DNA of 22,639 bases. Source: UBA9715 sp003452695. GTDB lineage: Bacteria; Actinomycetota; Coriobacteriia; Coriobacteriales; Eggerthellaceae. Position 1 is the stretch's first letter. Each line of letters opens with the position of its first letter. Shown here in pieces: positions 8,386-15,421 of this stretch. The translations under genes and the position numbers were made by a program. The stretch lies in contig CAMOTA010000037.1 in the NCBI GenBank assembly GCA_946625225.1, positions 1-22,639 of the forward strand, given 5' to 3'. Below the pieces are notes generated by a model, which saw nothing but the letters and a program-made list of their open reading frames with translations, did not search any database and was not told the DNA's origin.

Positions 8386-9636
8386 CTAGCCGCGCCGGCG
8401 GCTGGCCTTGTCTTCGTACATCGACCGGTCGGCGCGTGCGATGGCGTCGAAGGGGTTCTCGTCGGGGCTTTCGATAATGCTCAGGCCGCATGATATGCTC
8501 ACGCTGTGGTCGCGAAGCTTGAACAGCCCGCAGCGCGAGCGCATGTCCGCCACGGCCTCCTCGGCCCGTTCCCGCGTCGTCTGCGGCACCAGCGCCACGA
8601 ATTCGTCGCCCCCCGTGCGAAACGCCTGCGCACGATGCGGCAGTGCTGCCCGAAACGCCGTGGCCGCCATGCGTATGTACTCGTCGCCGACCAGATGGCC
8701 GTACGTGTCGTTAATCTGTTTCAGGTAATCGCAATCCACCGAGATTATCGAAATGGGCAGGTCGCAGCGGCCCGGCAGCTCTTGCAGGGCCTCGTCGAAG
8801 GCACGGTGGTTGGCCAGCCCGGTCAGCTCGTCGGTGCGCGCGTGCTTTTCGAGCTCGCGCTTGGCCAGCTCGGCTTCCGTAACGTCGTTTGCCAGCGCGA
8901 TGATCCCCGTTGCATTGCCGTCCTCGTCGAACACCGGACGCTTTATAAGCTCCAGGAACTCCTGCACGCCGTCCGTGTTTATCTCTATCATGTATTCCGT
9001 GCCCTTGCCCGTGCGCAGGATTTCCTTGTCGGACTCGTAGGCGTGCATGGCATTGTCCAAATCCTTGCGTATCTCCAGGTCGGTCTTGCCGCGGATATCC
9101 CAATTGGGATCTCCCTCGTCCATTTTCAGATGATGCCAATAGTGCGTGGCGAACACATAGCGGCATTCGGCATCCTTCAGAAAAATGTTGGAAGGCAGCT
9201 CGCGCAGGATGGCCTCTATCTCGTAGAAGTTGGTGGACTGCTTTATGCGGATGGCGTTTTCGATGCGCTGCACCATCAGCTTCTCGTGGTAGGGCTTCAT
9301 CACGAAGTCCACCGCACCCAGGTCGAGGCAGCGCAAGTCGTCGTCGGTCAGGTCGCGCACGGCCCCGATGACGATGGGAATGTTCGCTATGCGCGCGTCG
9401 CCTGCCGCGGTGCGCAAGAGCGCATAGTCGTCGGCCACCGCCATGTCCACATCTGCGACGACGACCGACAAGCTGGTCGCCCGCTCGCGCATGATGTTCA
9501 GGCATTCGCGCACGTCCCGGGCGAAGACCAGGTTGAAGGTCTGTTCGAGCAGCCGGCTGAAATCGCGTGCATGGGAGGACTGGTCCAGCAGCGCCAGCAA
9601 AGTACGACGGTTCGATGTGTCGTGCAGAATCTCCAT
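8386..9636 (-). CDS. Diguanylate cyclase with REC-like, PAS and GGDEF domains
   Basis: 416 residues, no membrane segment. Residues 12-130 are receiver-like: Asp62 in VVADVD is the likely phospho-acceptor and Lys114 in FVMKPY the conserved lysine. A PAS-type sensor follows (about 140-255, ending NDVTEAELAKRELEKHA). The GGDEF domain (266-412) starts with ARTDELTGLANHRAF and has the active-site signature TGGDEF (341-346), so it should convert two GTP to cyclic di-GMP. The residues where an RxxD inhibitory site would lie read PHRA (333-336), so product inhibition through that site seems absent. ATG 9636 is chosen because of GAGGAGGAG upstream; an upstream ATG at 9828 would run into the vanZ-like gene. 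No cognate histidine kinase is adjacent. Confidence 0.9.
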   Translation of the reverse strand: MEILHDTSNRRTLLALLDQSSHARDFSRLLEQTFNLVFARDVRECLNIMRERATSLSVVVADVDMAVADDYALLRTAAGDARIANIPIVIGAVRDLTDDDLRCLDLGAVDFVMKPYHEKLMVQRIENAIRIKQSTNFYEIEAILRELPSNIFLKDAECRYVFATHYWHHLKMDEGDPNWDIRGKTDLEIRKDLDNAMHAYESDKEILRTGKGTEYMIEINTDGVQEFLELIKRPVFDEDGNATGIIALANDVTEAELAKRELEKHARTDELTGLANHRAFDEALQELPGRCDLPISIISVDCDYLKQINDTYGHLVGDEYIRMAATAFRAALPHRAQAFRTGGDEFVALVPQTTRERAEEAVADMRSRCGLFKLRDHSVSISCGLSIIESPDENPFDAIARADRSMYEDKASRRRG

Positions 9637-9802
9637 CGCAATCTCCTCCTCGTTGCTCGCCGACCAATTGTATCGTAAAACCCGATAATTGCGCATCCTT
9701 TCGAAGGAGCCACGTAGGTGCGAAGCATCTATGGCTACTGCCCATGGCCCTCCACGAACCAACGCGGTATATGCGGGCGTGATAGAATCTTGGAAGCTAC
9801 GT

Positions 9803-10324
9803 TTACAGCCGGGCTTCGGGTCGTGCATCCCGTTTGCGCGGGCGAGCCTTGGTCAGCAGCGTAGCGACGATGAACGCCACGACCATGCCCGCGCAGGCGC
9901 CTGCGAAATCGATGACGACGTCGGACACGAGGCTCGAGCGCGCCGCAAGGCCCTGCACGAACTCGTCGGCCACGGCAAGGGCCAGGACGATGAACAGGTC
10001 GGCCCACACGTACGGCGACGCCACGCGCCCGACGACCAGCACCGTTACGGCATAGCACTCGAATCCGAGCAGGCCGTATTCGACGAAGTGGGCGAACTTG
10101 CGCACGAACGCCTCGTAGGACAACGACGCCGGTACGCCTGCTTTCAGCGCGAGGTCGTGCACCCCGTGCAGGACGGGCGCGAGGAAATTCGCGACGGCGT
10201 TGCTCGTCTTCCACGAGGCCTCGCTTCCCTGAAGGGAATTGCCGAAGATGAAAGCCATCGTGACCACCATGGCCACCACGACTATGACGAGCAGCGTTCT
10301 TCGAGACCTTGAATTCATGGGCAT
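9803..10324 (-). CDS. VanZ-family membrane protein
   Basis: 173 residues with about four membrane segments, the first at residues 10-27. Family features: FRxSLQG-like FGNSLQGSEAS early, RKFAHFVEYGLLGF in the second segment, and ADEFVQGLAARSSLVSDV(V/I)D ahead of the last segment. VanZ homologues are small envelope proteins; VanZ itself gives low-level teicoplanin resistance, but most chromosomal members have no known role. ATG codons at 10324 and 10318 are both possible and neither has a clear ribosome-binding site. It is not overlapped with its neighbours. The tail after residue 155 is Arg/Lys-rich and should be cytoplasmic. Confidence 0.85.
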   Translation of the reverse strand: MPMNSRSRRTLLVIVVVAMVVTMAFIFGNSLQGSEASWKTSNAVANFLAPVLHGVHDLALKAGVPASLSYEAFVRKFAHFVEYGLLGFECYAVTVLVVGRVASPYVWADLFIVLALAVADEFVQGLAARSSLVSDVVIDFAGACAGMVVAFIVATLLTKARPRKRDARPEARL

Positions 10325-10352
10325 ATCATAGCGCTTTTATCGGCGTATGATA

Positions 10353-10371
10353 CATTACCTCAGAGACAATG
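10353..10371. promoter_or_regulatory. Operator-like palindrome CATTAC-N7-ACAATG
   Basis: Read on the minus strand it is CATTGT, seven bases, GTAATG, then TATCAT. An almost identical arrangement with the same 6-7-6 spacing and a following TACCAT lies at 16726-16744 upstream of hydF. It lies 29 nt upstream of the vanZ-like start, suggesting a regulator site. Confidence 0.4.
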
Positions 10372-10422
10372 CACCATTTCCACGAGCTTCGCAGTTGCTG
10401 CCCACGGCCTGCGGCCGGCACA

Positions 10423-11760
10423 TCAGGGCAAGGGCCCGACCAGCGCGTTGCGCTCTTCCAGGTAGCGCGCCAGAATTTCGCCGTAGGCCGGGTCGTCCTC
10501 GGCGGCGGAACGCAGTTGCTCCTCGAAATCGCGCAGCCATTCGGGCAACGAGTGCTGGGCCATGCGCGCATCGCCGTCCAACAGCAGGTCGGCGCCTTCC
10601 AGGCGCGCGACGCGTTTCAGCACCTCCCATGCGTGTTCCCAGCAGTCCAACCGCTCGACCTGCCGCCCGTCATCATATTCATAGCCTTCCACGATCTGCG
10701 CGAAGGCAATGGAGCTGCTCGGTTCTTCGGGCACCCAGCGCTCCCACAGTTCGCCGATGGCAGTCAGCGCGAAATCCAGGTCCGTATCGGCTATTTCCAC
10801 GCGGTTGGCATCGCGCAGCGCGTCGAAGACGGTTGACTCCGAGCCGCTCGTCTTCACGATGGCCACGAACTCCTCGCGGTTGGTGCGAAGGCCGATGGCC
10901 TCCAGCTGGTCCAGGAGCTCATCGTCCGAAGCGTCGAACACGGCAAGCTCGCGATCCAGCTGTTCGGCCACGTCATCCAATGCCGCCAGCAGCTCGTCGC
11001 CCGACATGCCCTGCTCCAGCGCCGTGCTCAACAGCTGCTGGGCAAACGCGCGCAGCATCGGGTCGGCGCTCTCGTCGAGCATCTCCCCGAACCGCGTGGC
11101 CGCATCGGGCCCGGCTATCCCGAGCTCGCGGGCCACCTCCACGCTGTTGTCCACCAGCGGGAGCGGCTGGCTTCCGAAACCGCCATCCCCCTCGAAACCG
11201 CCAAATGGGAAAAAGGGGTTTTCGCTGTAGGGGTCGTTGTATTCGGCGCACAGCTCGCACCAATCGTCTTTGCCGTCCTTTATGGTGGCTACCAGCCAAT
11301 CGTAGTCGCCCTGCGCGATGTGGCCACGTTGCAGCATGGACTGGTAGAACTTCTTATAGCTGGCCGCGTTCGACCGGATGCTGGCCGGCGTGGACCACAT
11401 GCACTTGCGGATGAAGAACGAGCCCAGGAAATCGTCCACCTTGTAGCACCCTGCGCGCATCGGCAGCGGGGCCTCGCGCAGCAGGTACGTGTTCAGGTAG
11501 AAATACACGTTGTCGATGTGCTTGCCGATGGTCGCTTCCTTCAGGCCCGCCGCCACCAGGTCCTCGTAGAACTCGTCCAGATAGCGGTCGTTCTCGGATT
11601 CGCGCTGCTTGCATTCCGAATCGTACCCGTCTCCGTCGAATTGGCCGCACCAGACGTCCACGCACTCCTCTATGATTTGCGGGTCGATCGGGTTCGCCAC
11701 ATCGGCCAGAACCGCCAAGCTGAGTTTCCCGCGGTGCGCGGTTTCGTTTCCCTGCGCCAT
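10423..11760 (-). CDS. Conserved protein of unknown function with recombinase core-binding-like N-terminal half
   Basis: 445 residues, acidic and soluble. Residues about 60-165 (YLDEFYEDLVAAGL, then NVYFYLNTYLLRE, FFIRKCMWS, SIRSNAASYKKFYQSM) look like the helical SAM-like core-binding domain of tyrosine recombinases. No catalytic Arg-His-Arg-Tyr domain follows. A CX2C pair (DWCELCAEY, about residue 167-175) is present. The rest is acidic helical sequence rich in Glu, Leu and Ala with no motif I recognise. Similar core-binding-only proteins occur in Firmicutes and Coriobacteriia, often labelled hypothetical or recombinase. The ATG at 11760 is preceded by GGGGGAATT. It stands alone between the vanZ-like gene and the hydrogenase maturation leader. 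Confidence 0.75.
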   Translation of the reverse strand: MAQGNETAHRGKLSLAVLADVANPIDPQIIEECVDVWCGQFDGDGYDSECKQRESENDRYLDEFYEDLVAAGLKEATIGKHIDNVYFYLNTYLLREAPLPMRAGCYKVDDFLGSFFIRKCMWSTPASIRSNAASYKKFYQSMLQRGHIAQGDYDWLVATIKDGKDDWCELCAEYNDPYSENPFFPFGGFEGDGGFGSQPLPLVDNSVEVARELGIAGPDAATRFGEMLDESADPMLRAFAQQLLSTALEQGMSGDELLAALDDVAEQLDRELAVFDASDDELLDQLEAIGLRTNREEFVAIVKTSGSESTVFDALRDANRVEIADTDLDFALTAIGELWERWVPEEPSSSIAFAQIVEGYEYDDGRQVERLDCWEHAWEVLKRVARLEGADLLLDGDARMAQHSLPEWLRDFEEQLRSAAEDDPAYGEILARYLEERNALVGPLP

Positions 11761-11978
11761 AATTCCCCCATTCCATTATGGGCACAAGGCCGTTTGGCCG
11801 AATCCTTTTGCCCAAGCGCATTCTATACCCGCACGCCGCCCAACGGCAAAGCATCGCGAAACCTCTTGCAAAGCCCCCGTTCGCGATTTCACACGCCCCC
11901 TTCCCCGACCGCCCGGCGGGCTGCATAGAGCGACCGTAGCCGGCAAGGCACCTGATTTGCACTTTCAGAAAACGGGGC
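11761..11978. other. Intergenic stretch between divergent genes, no gene seen
   Basis: Contains the presumed promoter of the minus-strand gene (CATAAT at 11775-11780 on the minus strand, close to its start) and a GGCCGTTTGGCC palindrome near 11789-11800. No tRNA, convincing small gene or known riboswitch was found. Confidence 0.4.
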
Positions 11979-12006
11979 TGGACTCCAGCGCAAAGCGGGC
12001 TATACT
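11979..12006 (+). promoter_or_regulatory. Promoter-like site for the hydrogenase maturation operon
   Basis: TGGACT (11979-11984; 4 of 6 to TTGACA) and TATACT (12001-12006; 5 of 6) with a 16-nt spacer. Transcription would start near 12013, leaving about a 250-nt leader before the first gene at 12265. Confidence 0.5.
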
Positions 12007-12183
12007 AGGCGCGTGCATCGCAACCGACAGGCGAACGCAAGGAAGGCGATTTCCGATCGAACGCCGTCGGGGCAGCAGACGTCGCGCGCGGCGTCGCCGG
12101 CAGCGCGATGCGCGGAAAAAGAAAAGCCCGATGCGAAGACTCAGGTCTGACACGAAGGCGCATGCTGGGAAAGCTTTGCCATG

Positions 12184-12212
12184 CCGTGCCTTCGCAAGGG
12201 GCGCGGTTTTTT
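12184..12212 (+). terminator. Terminator-like hairpin in the maturation-operon leader (candidate attenuator)
   Basis: CCGTGCC (12184-12190) pairs with GGCGCGG (12200-12206), with one G-T pair, followed by six Ts. It lies after the promoter-like site and before the TM1266-type gene, so full termination would silence the operon. An upstream segment near 12148 (GGCGCATG) can pair with CATGCC at 12180-12185, overlapping the left arm, and could act as an antiterminator. No known riboswitch consensus was recognised. Confidence 0.55.
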
Positions 12213-12226
12213 CATGCGCGCATGAA
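12211..12226. promoter_or_regulatory. Perfect 16-bp palindrome TTCATGCGCGCATGAA
   Basis: The 16 bases equal their own reverse complement, begin inside the T run of the leader hairpin, and end 38 nt before the first maturation gene. It could be a protein-binding operator or a second RNA hairpin (6-bp stem, CGCG loop). Confidence 0.45.
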
Positions 12227-12264
12227 GCCGACACGAGCAAGAGACGGGGAAAGCGAGAAACCAC

Positions 12265-12522
12265 ATGGAAACACGCGTGGCGGTGATGGGCATTATCGTG
12301 GAGGACCCGGAATCGGTGGAAGCCCTGAACGCGGTGCTGCACGACTATGCCCCATTCATCATCGGGCGCATGGGCGTGCCGTATCGCGAGCGCGGCATCA
12401 GCGTTATAAGCGTTGCCATCGACGCTCCGCAAGACGAGATAGCAGCCCTTGCCGGCAAGGTCGGCAATATCGGCGGCATCAGCGTGAAGACTGCCTATTC
12501 GAGCGTTATCTCGCGGGCCTAG
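12265..12522 (+). CDS. TM1266-type iron-only hydrogenase system regulator
   Basis: 85 residues. The pattern RVAVMGIIVEDPESVEALN, then IIGRMGVPY, GISVISVAID, and the closing KVGNIGGISVKTAYS matches the small ACT/NikR-C-like family encoded with hydE, hydF and hydG in many [FeFe]-hydrogenase organisms. Members are proposed regulators of hydrogenase maturation; the ligand and mechanism are not established. The length fits the family. The ATG at 12265 has only a weak GGGGA about 14 nt upstream, consistent with low or regulated translation. First gene of the plus-strand maturation series. Confidence 0.88.
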   Translation: METRVAVMGIIVEDPESVEALNAVLHDYAPFIIGRMGVPYRERGISVISVAIDAPQDEIAALAGKVGNIGGISVKTAYSSVISRA

Positions 12523-12543
12523 AACGACGAGGAAACGAGTCCG

Positions 12544-12648
12544 GTCCAGAAGCGCCGAGCCGCACCCCTGAAAGCTCGGCCTCGTCGACGCAGGCCATTG
12601 GACCTTCCTCGGCTCCGCATCGATGGGCGCGCCTCGGCGCTTCTGGAC
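12544..12648. repeat. Perfect 16-bp inverted repeat in the regulator-hydE spacer
   Basis: GTCCAGAAGCGCCGAG (12544-12559) and its exact inverse (12633-12648) enclose 73 nt, which itself holds GAGCCG/CGGCTC arms that compete with the outer stem. There is no T run. It takes up most of the 175-nt gap between two genes expected to be cotranscribed. Possible processing site, attenuator or small mobile palindrome. Confidence 0.65.
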
Positions 12649-12697
12649 TCGAAAGCATGTATCCATCGTCTAGCACGTAGGCGGAAAGGGGGGATCC

Positions 12698-13762
12698 GTG
12701 AACGAGGACTGCTGCAAGCTGATCGATGAGCTTCAGCGCACCCGCTCGTTGCCGTTGGAAGGCTACGAGCATTTGGTGGCTCACTGCGACGACGACGTGG
12801 CAGCCGAGGCGGCCCGGCGGGCGGATCGCGTGCGACGCGCGGTGTACGGCACCGCAGTGTTCACGCGCGGGCTTATCGAGATATCCAACTATTGCAAAAA
12901 CGATTGCCTGTACTGCGGCATCCGCCGTTCCAACAGGCAATGCACGCGCTATCGGCTGGCGCCCGAGCAGATCATGGAATGCACGGAGGCGGGCTACGGT
13001 CTGGGCTTTCGCACGTTCGTGCTGCAAGGAGGCGAAGATGCCTGGTTCACCGACAAGCGCTTGTGCGCCATCGTCGGTGCGATAAAGGACGCACACCCCG
13101 ACTGCGCGGTAACGCTTTCCCTTGGCGAGCGCAGCCGCGAAAGCTATCGGGCGCTGCGCGATGCGGGTGCCGACCGCTACCTGCTGCGCCACGAAACGGC
13201 CGACCCCGACCACTACGGTCGCCTTCATCCCCGGCAGATGAGCTGGGAGCGCCGCATGCGCTGTTTGCACGACCTGCGCGATGCGGGCTTCACCGTGGGC
13301 TGCGGATTCATGGTGGGCTCCCCGTTCCAGACGCCCGCGCACCTGGCGGCGGACCTGAAGTTCATCGAGCGCTTCGAGCCCGACATGTGCGGCATCGGGC
13401 CGTTCATCCCGCATCATGCCACGCCGTTCGCGGGCGAGCCGGGCGGGACGGTTGCGATGACCTGCTTCTTGCTTTCGCTCATGCGGCTCATCCAGCCGAA
13501 CTTGCTCATCCCCGCGACCACAGCGCTCGGGACGGCCGAGCCCTATGGCCGCGAGAAGGGCATCCGAGCGGGCGCGAACGTGGTCATGCCGAACCTTTCG
13601 CCCGTGGAAGTGCGCGGCCACTACGATTTGTACGACAACAAGATTAGCACGGGGGTGGAAGCGGCCGAGTGTCGCGCCGACTTGGACGCACGCATGCGGG
13701 CCATCGGCTACGAGCTCGTGGTGGACCGCGGCGACCCGCGCCCGGCCCCCGGGCAAACCTAG
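12698..13762 (+). CDS. hydE: [FeFe]-hydrogenase maturase HydE, radical SAM
   Basis: 354 residues, cytoplasmic radical-SAM enzyme needed to build the H-cluster diiron subcluster. The radical-SAM cysteines are C66, C70 and C73 in NYCKNDCLYCG (CX3CX2C). HydE/BioB-family landmarks follow: LQGGED (109-114), TLSLGERS, RHETADP, PFIPHHATPF and PATTALGT. It starts with GTG at 12698, preceded by AAGGGGGG. It is flanked by the TM1266-type gene and hydG on the same strand, but with unusually long structured spacers (175 and 163 nt). Only the N-terminal CX3CX2C site is evident; the second non-essential cluster of some HydE proteins was not identified. Confidence 0.95.
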   Translation: MNEDCCKLIDELQRTRSLPLEGYEHLVAHCDDDVAAEAARRADRVRRAVYGTAVFTRGLIEISNYCKNDCLYCGIRRSNRQCTRYRLAPEQIMECTEAGYGLGFRTFVLQGGEDAWFTDKRLCAIVGAIKDAHPDCAVTLSLGERSRESYRALRDAGADRYLLRHETADPDHYGRLHPRQMSWERRMRCLHDLRDAGFTVGCGFMVGSPFQTPAHLAADLKFIERFEPDMCGIGPFIPHHATPFAGEPGGTVAMTCFLLSLMRLIQPNLLIPATTALGTAEPYGREKGIRAGANVVMPNLSPVEVRGHYDLYDNKISTGVEAAECRADLDARMRAIGYELVVDRGDPRPAPGQT

Positions 13763-13925
13763 GTTTCATGCGGCACGCGGGCGTTTCCCAGCGGGCCGCC
13801 AGCAAGCGAAACGCAGGCATTAGAAGCGCCCGGGAGGGGGGCGCGCTACAAGACGAGAACGATGCGGGGAAGCGAGCGGTGCAAGCAGCGATCTTCCGCG
13901 CAGTGAAACGAGGAGCAGAAGGACC
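13763..13925 (+). other. Structured hydE-hydG spacer
   Basis: Two hairpins can form: GCGTTTC (13781-13787) with GAAACGC (13808-13814), and GCGCCC (13826-13831) with GGGCGC (13839-13844). No gene seen. AAGGA just before the ATG at 13926 is the hydG ribosome-binding site. Confidence 0.45.
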
Positions 13926-15380
13926 ATGGCCCAGTACGCATACAACCCGAAATCGTCGTGCGCCGACGAGTTCATCAACCACGACGAGATAATGGAATCG
14001 CTGGCATACGCCCAGGAGCACAAGGACGACCTGGAGCTTTGCCGGCAAATCCTGCAGAAGTGCCGCCCGCATCTGGACCCCGCCCACGAGCACGGCACGA
14101 TGATAACGCACCGCGAGGCTGCCGTGCTGCTGGCCTGCGAGGACCCGGGGATAAACGAGGAGATAAAGCGCCTGGCGCGCCAGATAAAGCTGGCCTACTA
14201 CGGCAACCGCATCGTGCTGTTCGCGCCGCTCTACCTTTCCAACTATTGCGTGAACGGCTGCCTGTATTGCCCATATCACGCCAAGAACCGCACCATCCCG
14301 CGCCGCAAGCTTACCCAGGACGAGATTCGCGCCGAAGTGGTGGCGCTGCAGGACATGGGACACAAGCGCCTGGCCATCGAGGCGGGCGAAGACCCGAAGC
14401 ACAATCCCATCGAATACATCCTGGAATCGATGGAGACCATCTATTCCATAAAGCACAAGAACGGCGCCATCCGCCGCGTGAACGTGAACATCGCGGCCAC
14501 GACGGTCGACGAGTACCGCATGCTGAAGCAGGCCGAGATAGGCACCTACATATTGTTCCAGGAAACGTACCACAAGGAGAAGTACCTGGAACTGCACCCG
14601 ACCGGCCCCAAGCGCGATTACAACTGGCACACCGAGGCGCACGACCGCGCCATGCAGGGCGGCATCGACGACGTGGGACTGGGCGTGCTGTTCGGCCTGG
14701 ACGGCTACGCCTACGAGTTCTGCGGGCTGGTCATGCATGCCGAGCACCTGGAAGCCACCTTCGGCGTGGGACCGCATACCATCAGCGTGCCGCGCGTGAA
14801 GCCGGCCGACGACATCGACCCGACCGACTTCGACAATTCTCTTACCGACGAGCTGTTCGAGAAGATAATCGCGCTCATCCGCATCACGGTGCCGTATACG
14901 GGCATGATCATATCCACCCGCGAGTCTGAGGCCGTGCGCGCCGCGGCGTTGAAGTACGGCATATCGCAGATATCGGGCGGGTCGCGCACGAGCGTGGGCG
15001 GCTACGTGCAAGAGGAGCGCCCGCACGACACCGAGCAGTTCGACGTGTCGGACCAGCGCACGCTCGACGAGGTTATAGGCTGGCTTATGGAAAACGACCA
15101 TATCCCCAGCTTCTGCACGGCATGCTACCGCGCGGGGCGCACGGGCGACCGCTTCATGGAATTCTGCAAGTCCGGGCAGATATTGAACTACTGCCATCCC
15201 AATGCGCTGATGACGCTTGCCGAATACCTTGCCGACTACGCCAGCCCCGCCACGCGCGACCGCGGCTTCCAGCTTATCGAACGCGAGCTTCCCCGCATAG
15301 CCGACGACCGCGTACGCGCCAAGGCCGCCGACAACATCGCCCTGATCCGCTCGGGGGATGCCCGCGATTTCCGCTTCTAG
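13926..15380 (+). CDS. hydG: [FeFe]-hydrogenase maturase HydG, tyrosine lyase
   Basis: 484 residues, near the usual family length. HydG cleaves tyrosine to p-cresol and dehydroglycine, giving the CO and cyanide ligands of the H-cluster as an Fe(CO)2(CN) synthon. The radical-SAM cluster ligands are C108, C112 and C115 in NYCVNGCLYCPYH. The HydG-specific auxiliary cluster motif CX2CX22C is complete at C397, C400 and C423 (FCTACYR ... NYCHPN), which separates it from ThiH. Other landmarks: EAGEDP (152-157), QISGGSRTSVGGY (348-360). ATG with AAGGA spacing of about 5 nt. Last gene of the plus-strand series; it ends 36 nt before the hydF stop, sharing a hairpin. Confidence 0.97.
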   Translation: MAQYAYNPKSSCADEFINHDEIMESLAYAQEHKDDLELCRQILQKCRPHLDPAHEHGTMITHREAAVLLACEDPGINEEIKRLARQIKLAYYGNRIVLFAPLYLSNYCVNGCLYCPYHAKNRTIPRRKLTQDEIRAEVVALQDMGHKRLAIEAGEDPKHNPIEYILESMETIYSIKHKNGAIRRVNVNIAATTVDEYRMLKQAEIGTYILFQETYHKEKYLELHPTGPKRDYNWHTEAHDRAMQGGIDDVGLGVLFGLDGYAYEFCGLVMHAEHLEATFGVGPHTISVPRVKPADDIDPTDFDNSLTDELFEKIIALIRITVPYTGMIISTRESEAVRAAALKYGISQISGGSRTSVGGYVQEERPHDTEQFDVSDQRTLDEVIGWLMENDHIPSFCTACYRAGRTGDRFMEFCKSGQILNYCHPNALMTLAEYLADYASPATRDRGFQLIERELPRIADDRVRAKAADNIALIRSGDARDFRF

Positions 15381-15388
15381 GCGATGGG

Positions 15389-15421
15389 AATGAGTCGGGA
15401 GAAACGATCTCTCGACTCATT
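15389..15421. terminator. Convergent hairpin between hydG and hydF
   Basis: 14-nt arms 15389-15402 and 15408-15421 pair with a single G-T position around a 5-nt loop. It overlaps the last codons of hydF and lies 8 nt after the hydG stop, so it could end or stabilise transcripts from both sides. No strong T run follows on either strand. Confidence 0.6.

Noticed and set aside
11761..12000. tRNA or known riboswitch in the intergenic stretch
   Set aside because: No TpsiC-arm consensus and no cloverleaf or known riboswitch core could be found by eye.
12108..12264. Leader peptide starting at ATG 12108
   Set aside because: The frame runs far into and beyond the TM1266-type gene, is Arg-rich throughout and has no ribosome-binding site.
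12506..15197. Long minus-strand frames opposite hydE and hydG
   Set aside because: Arg/His/Val-rich shadows; the plus strand holds complete radical-SAM motifs.
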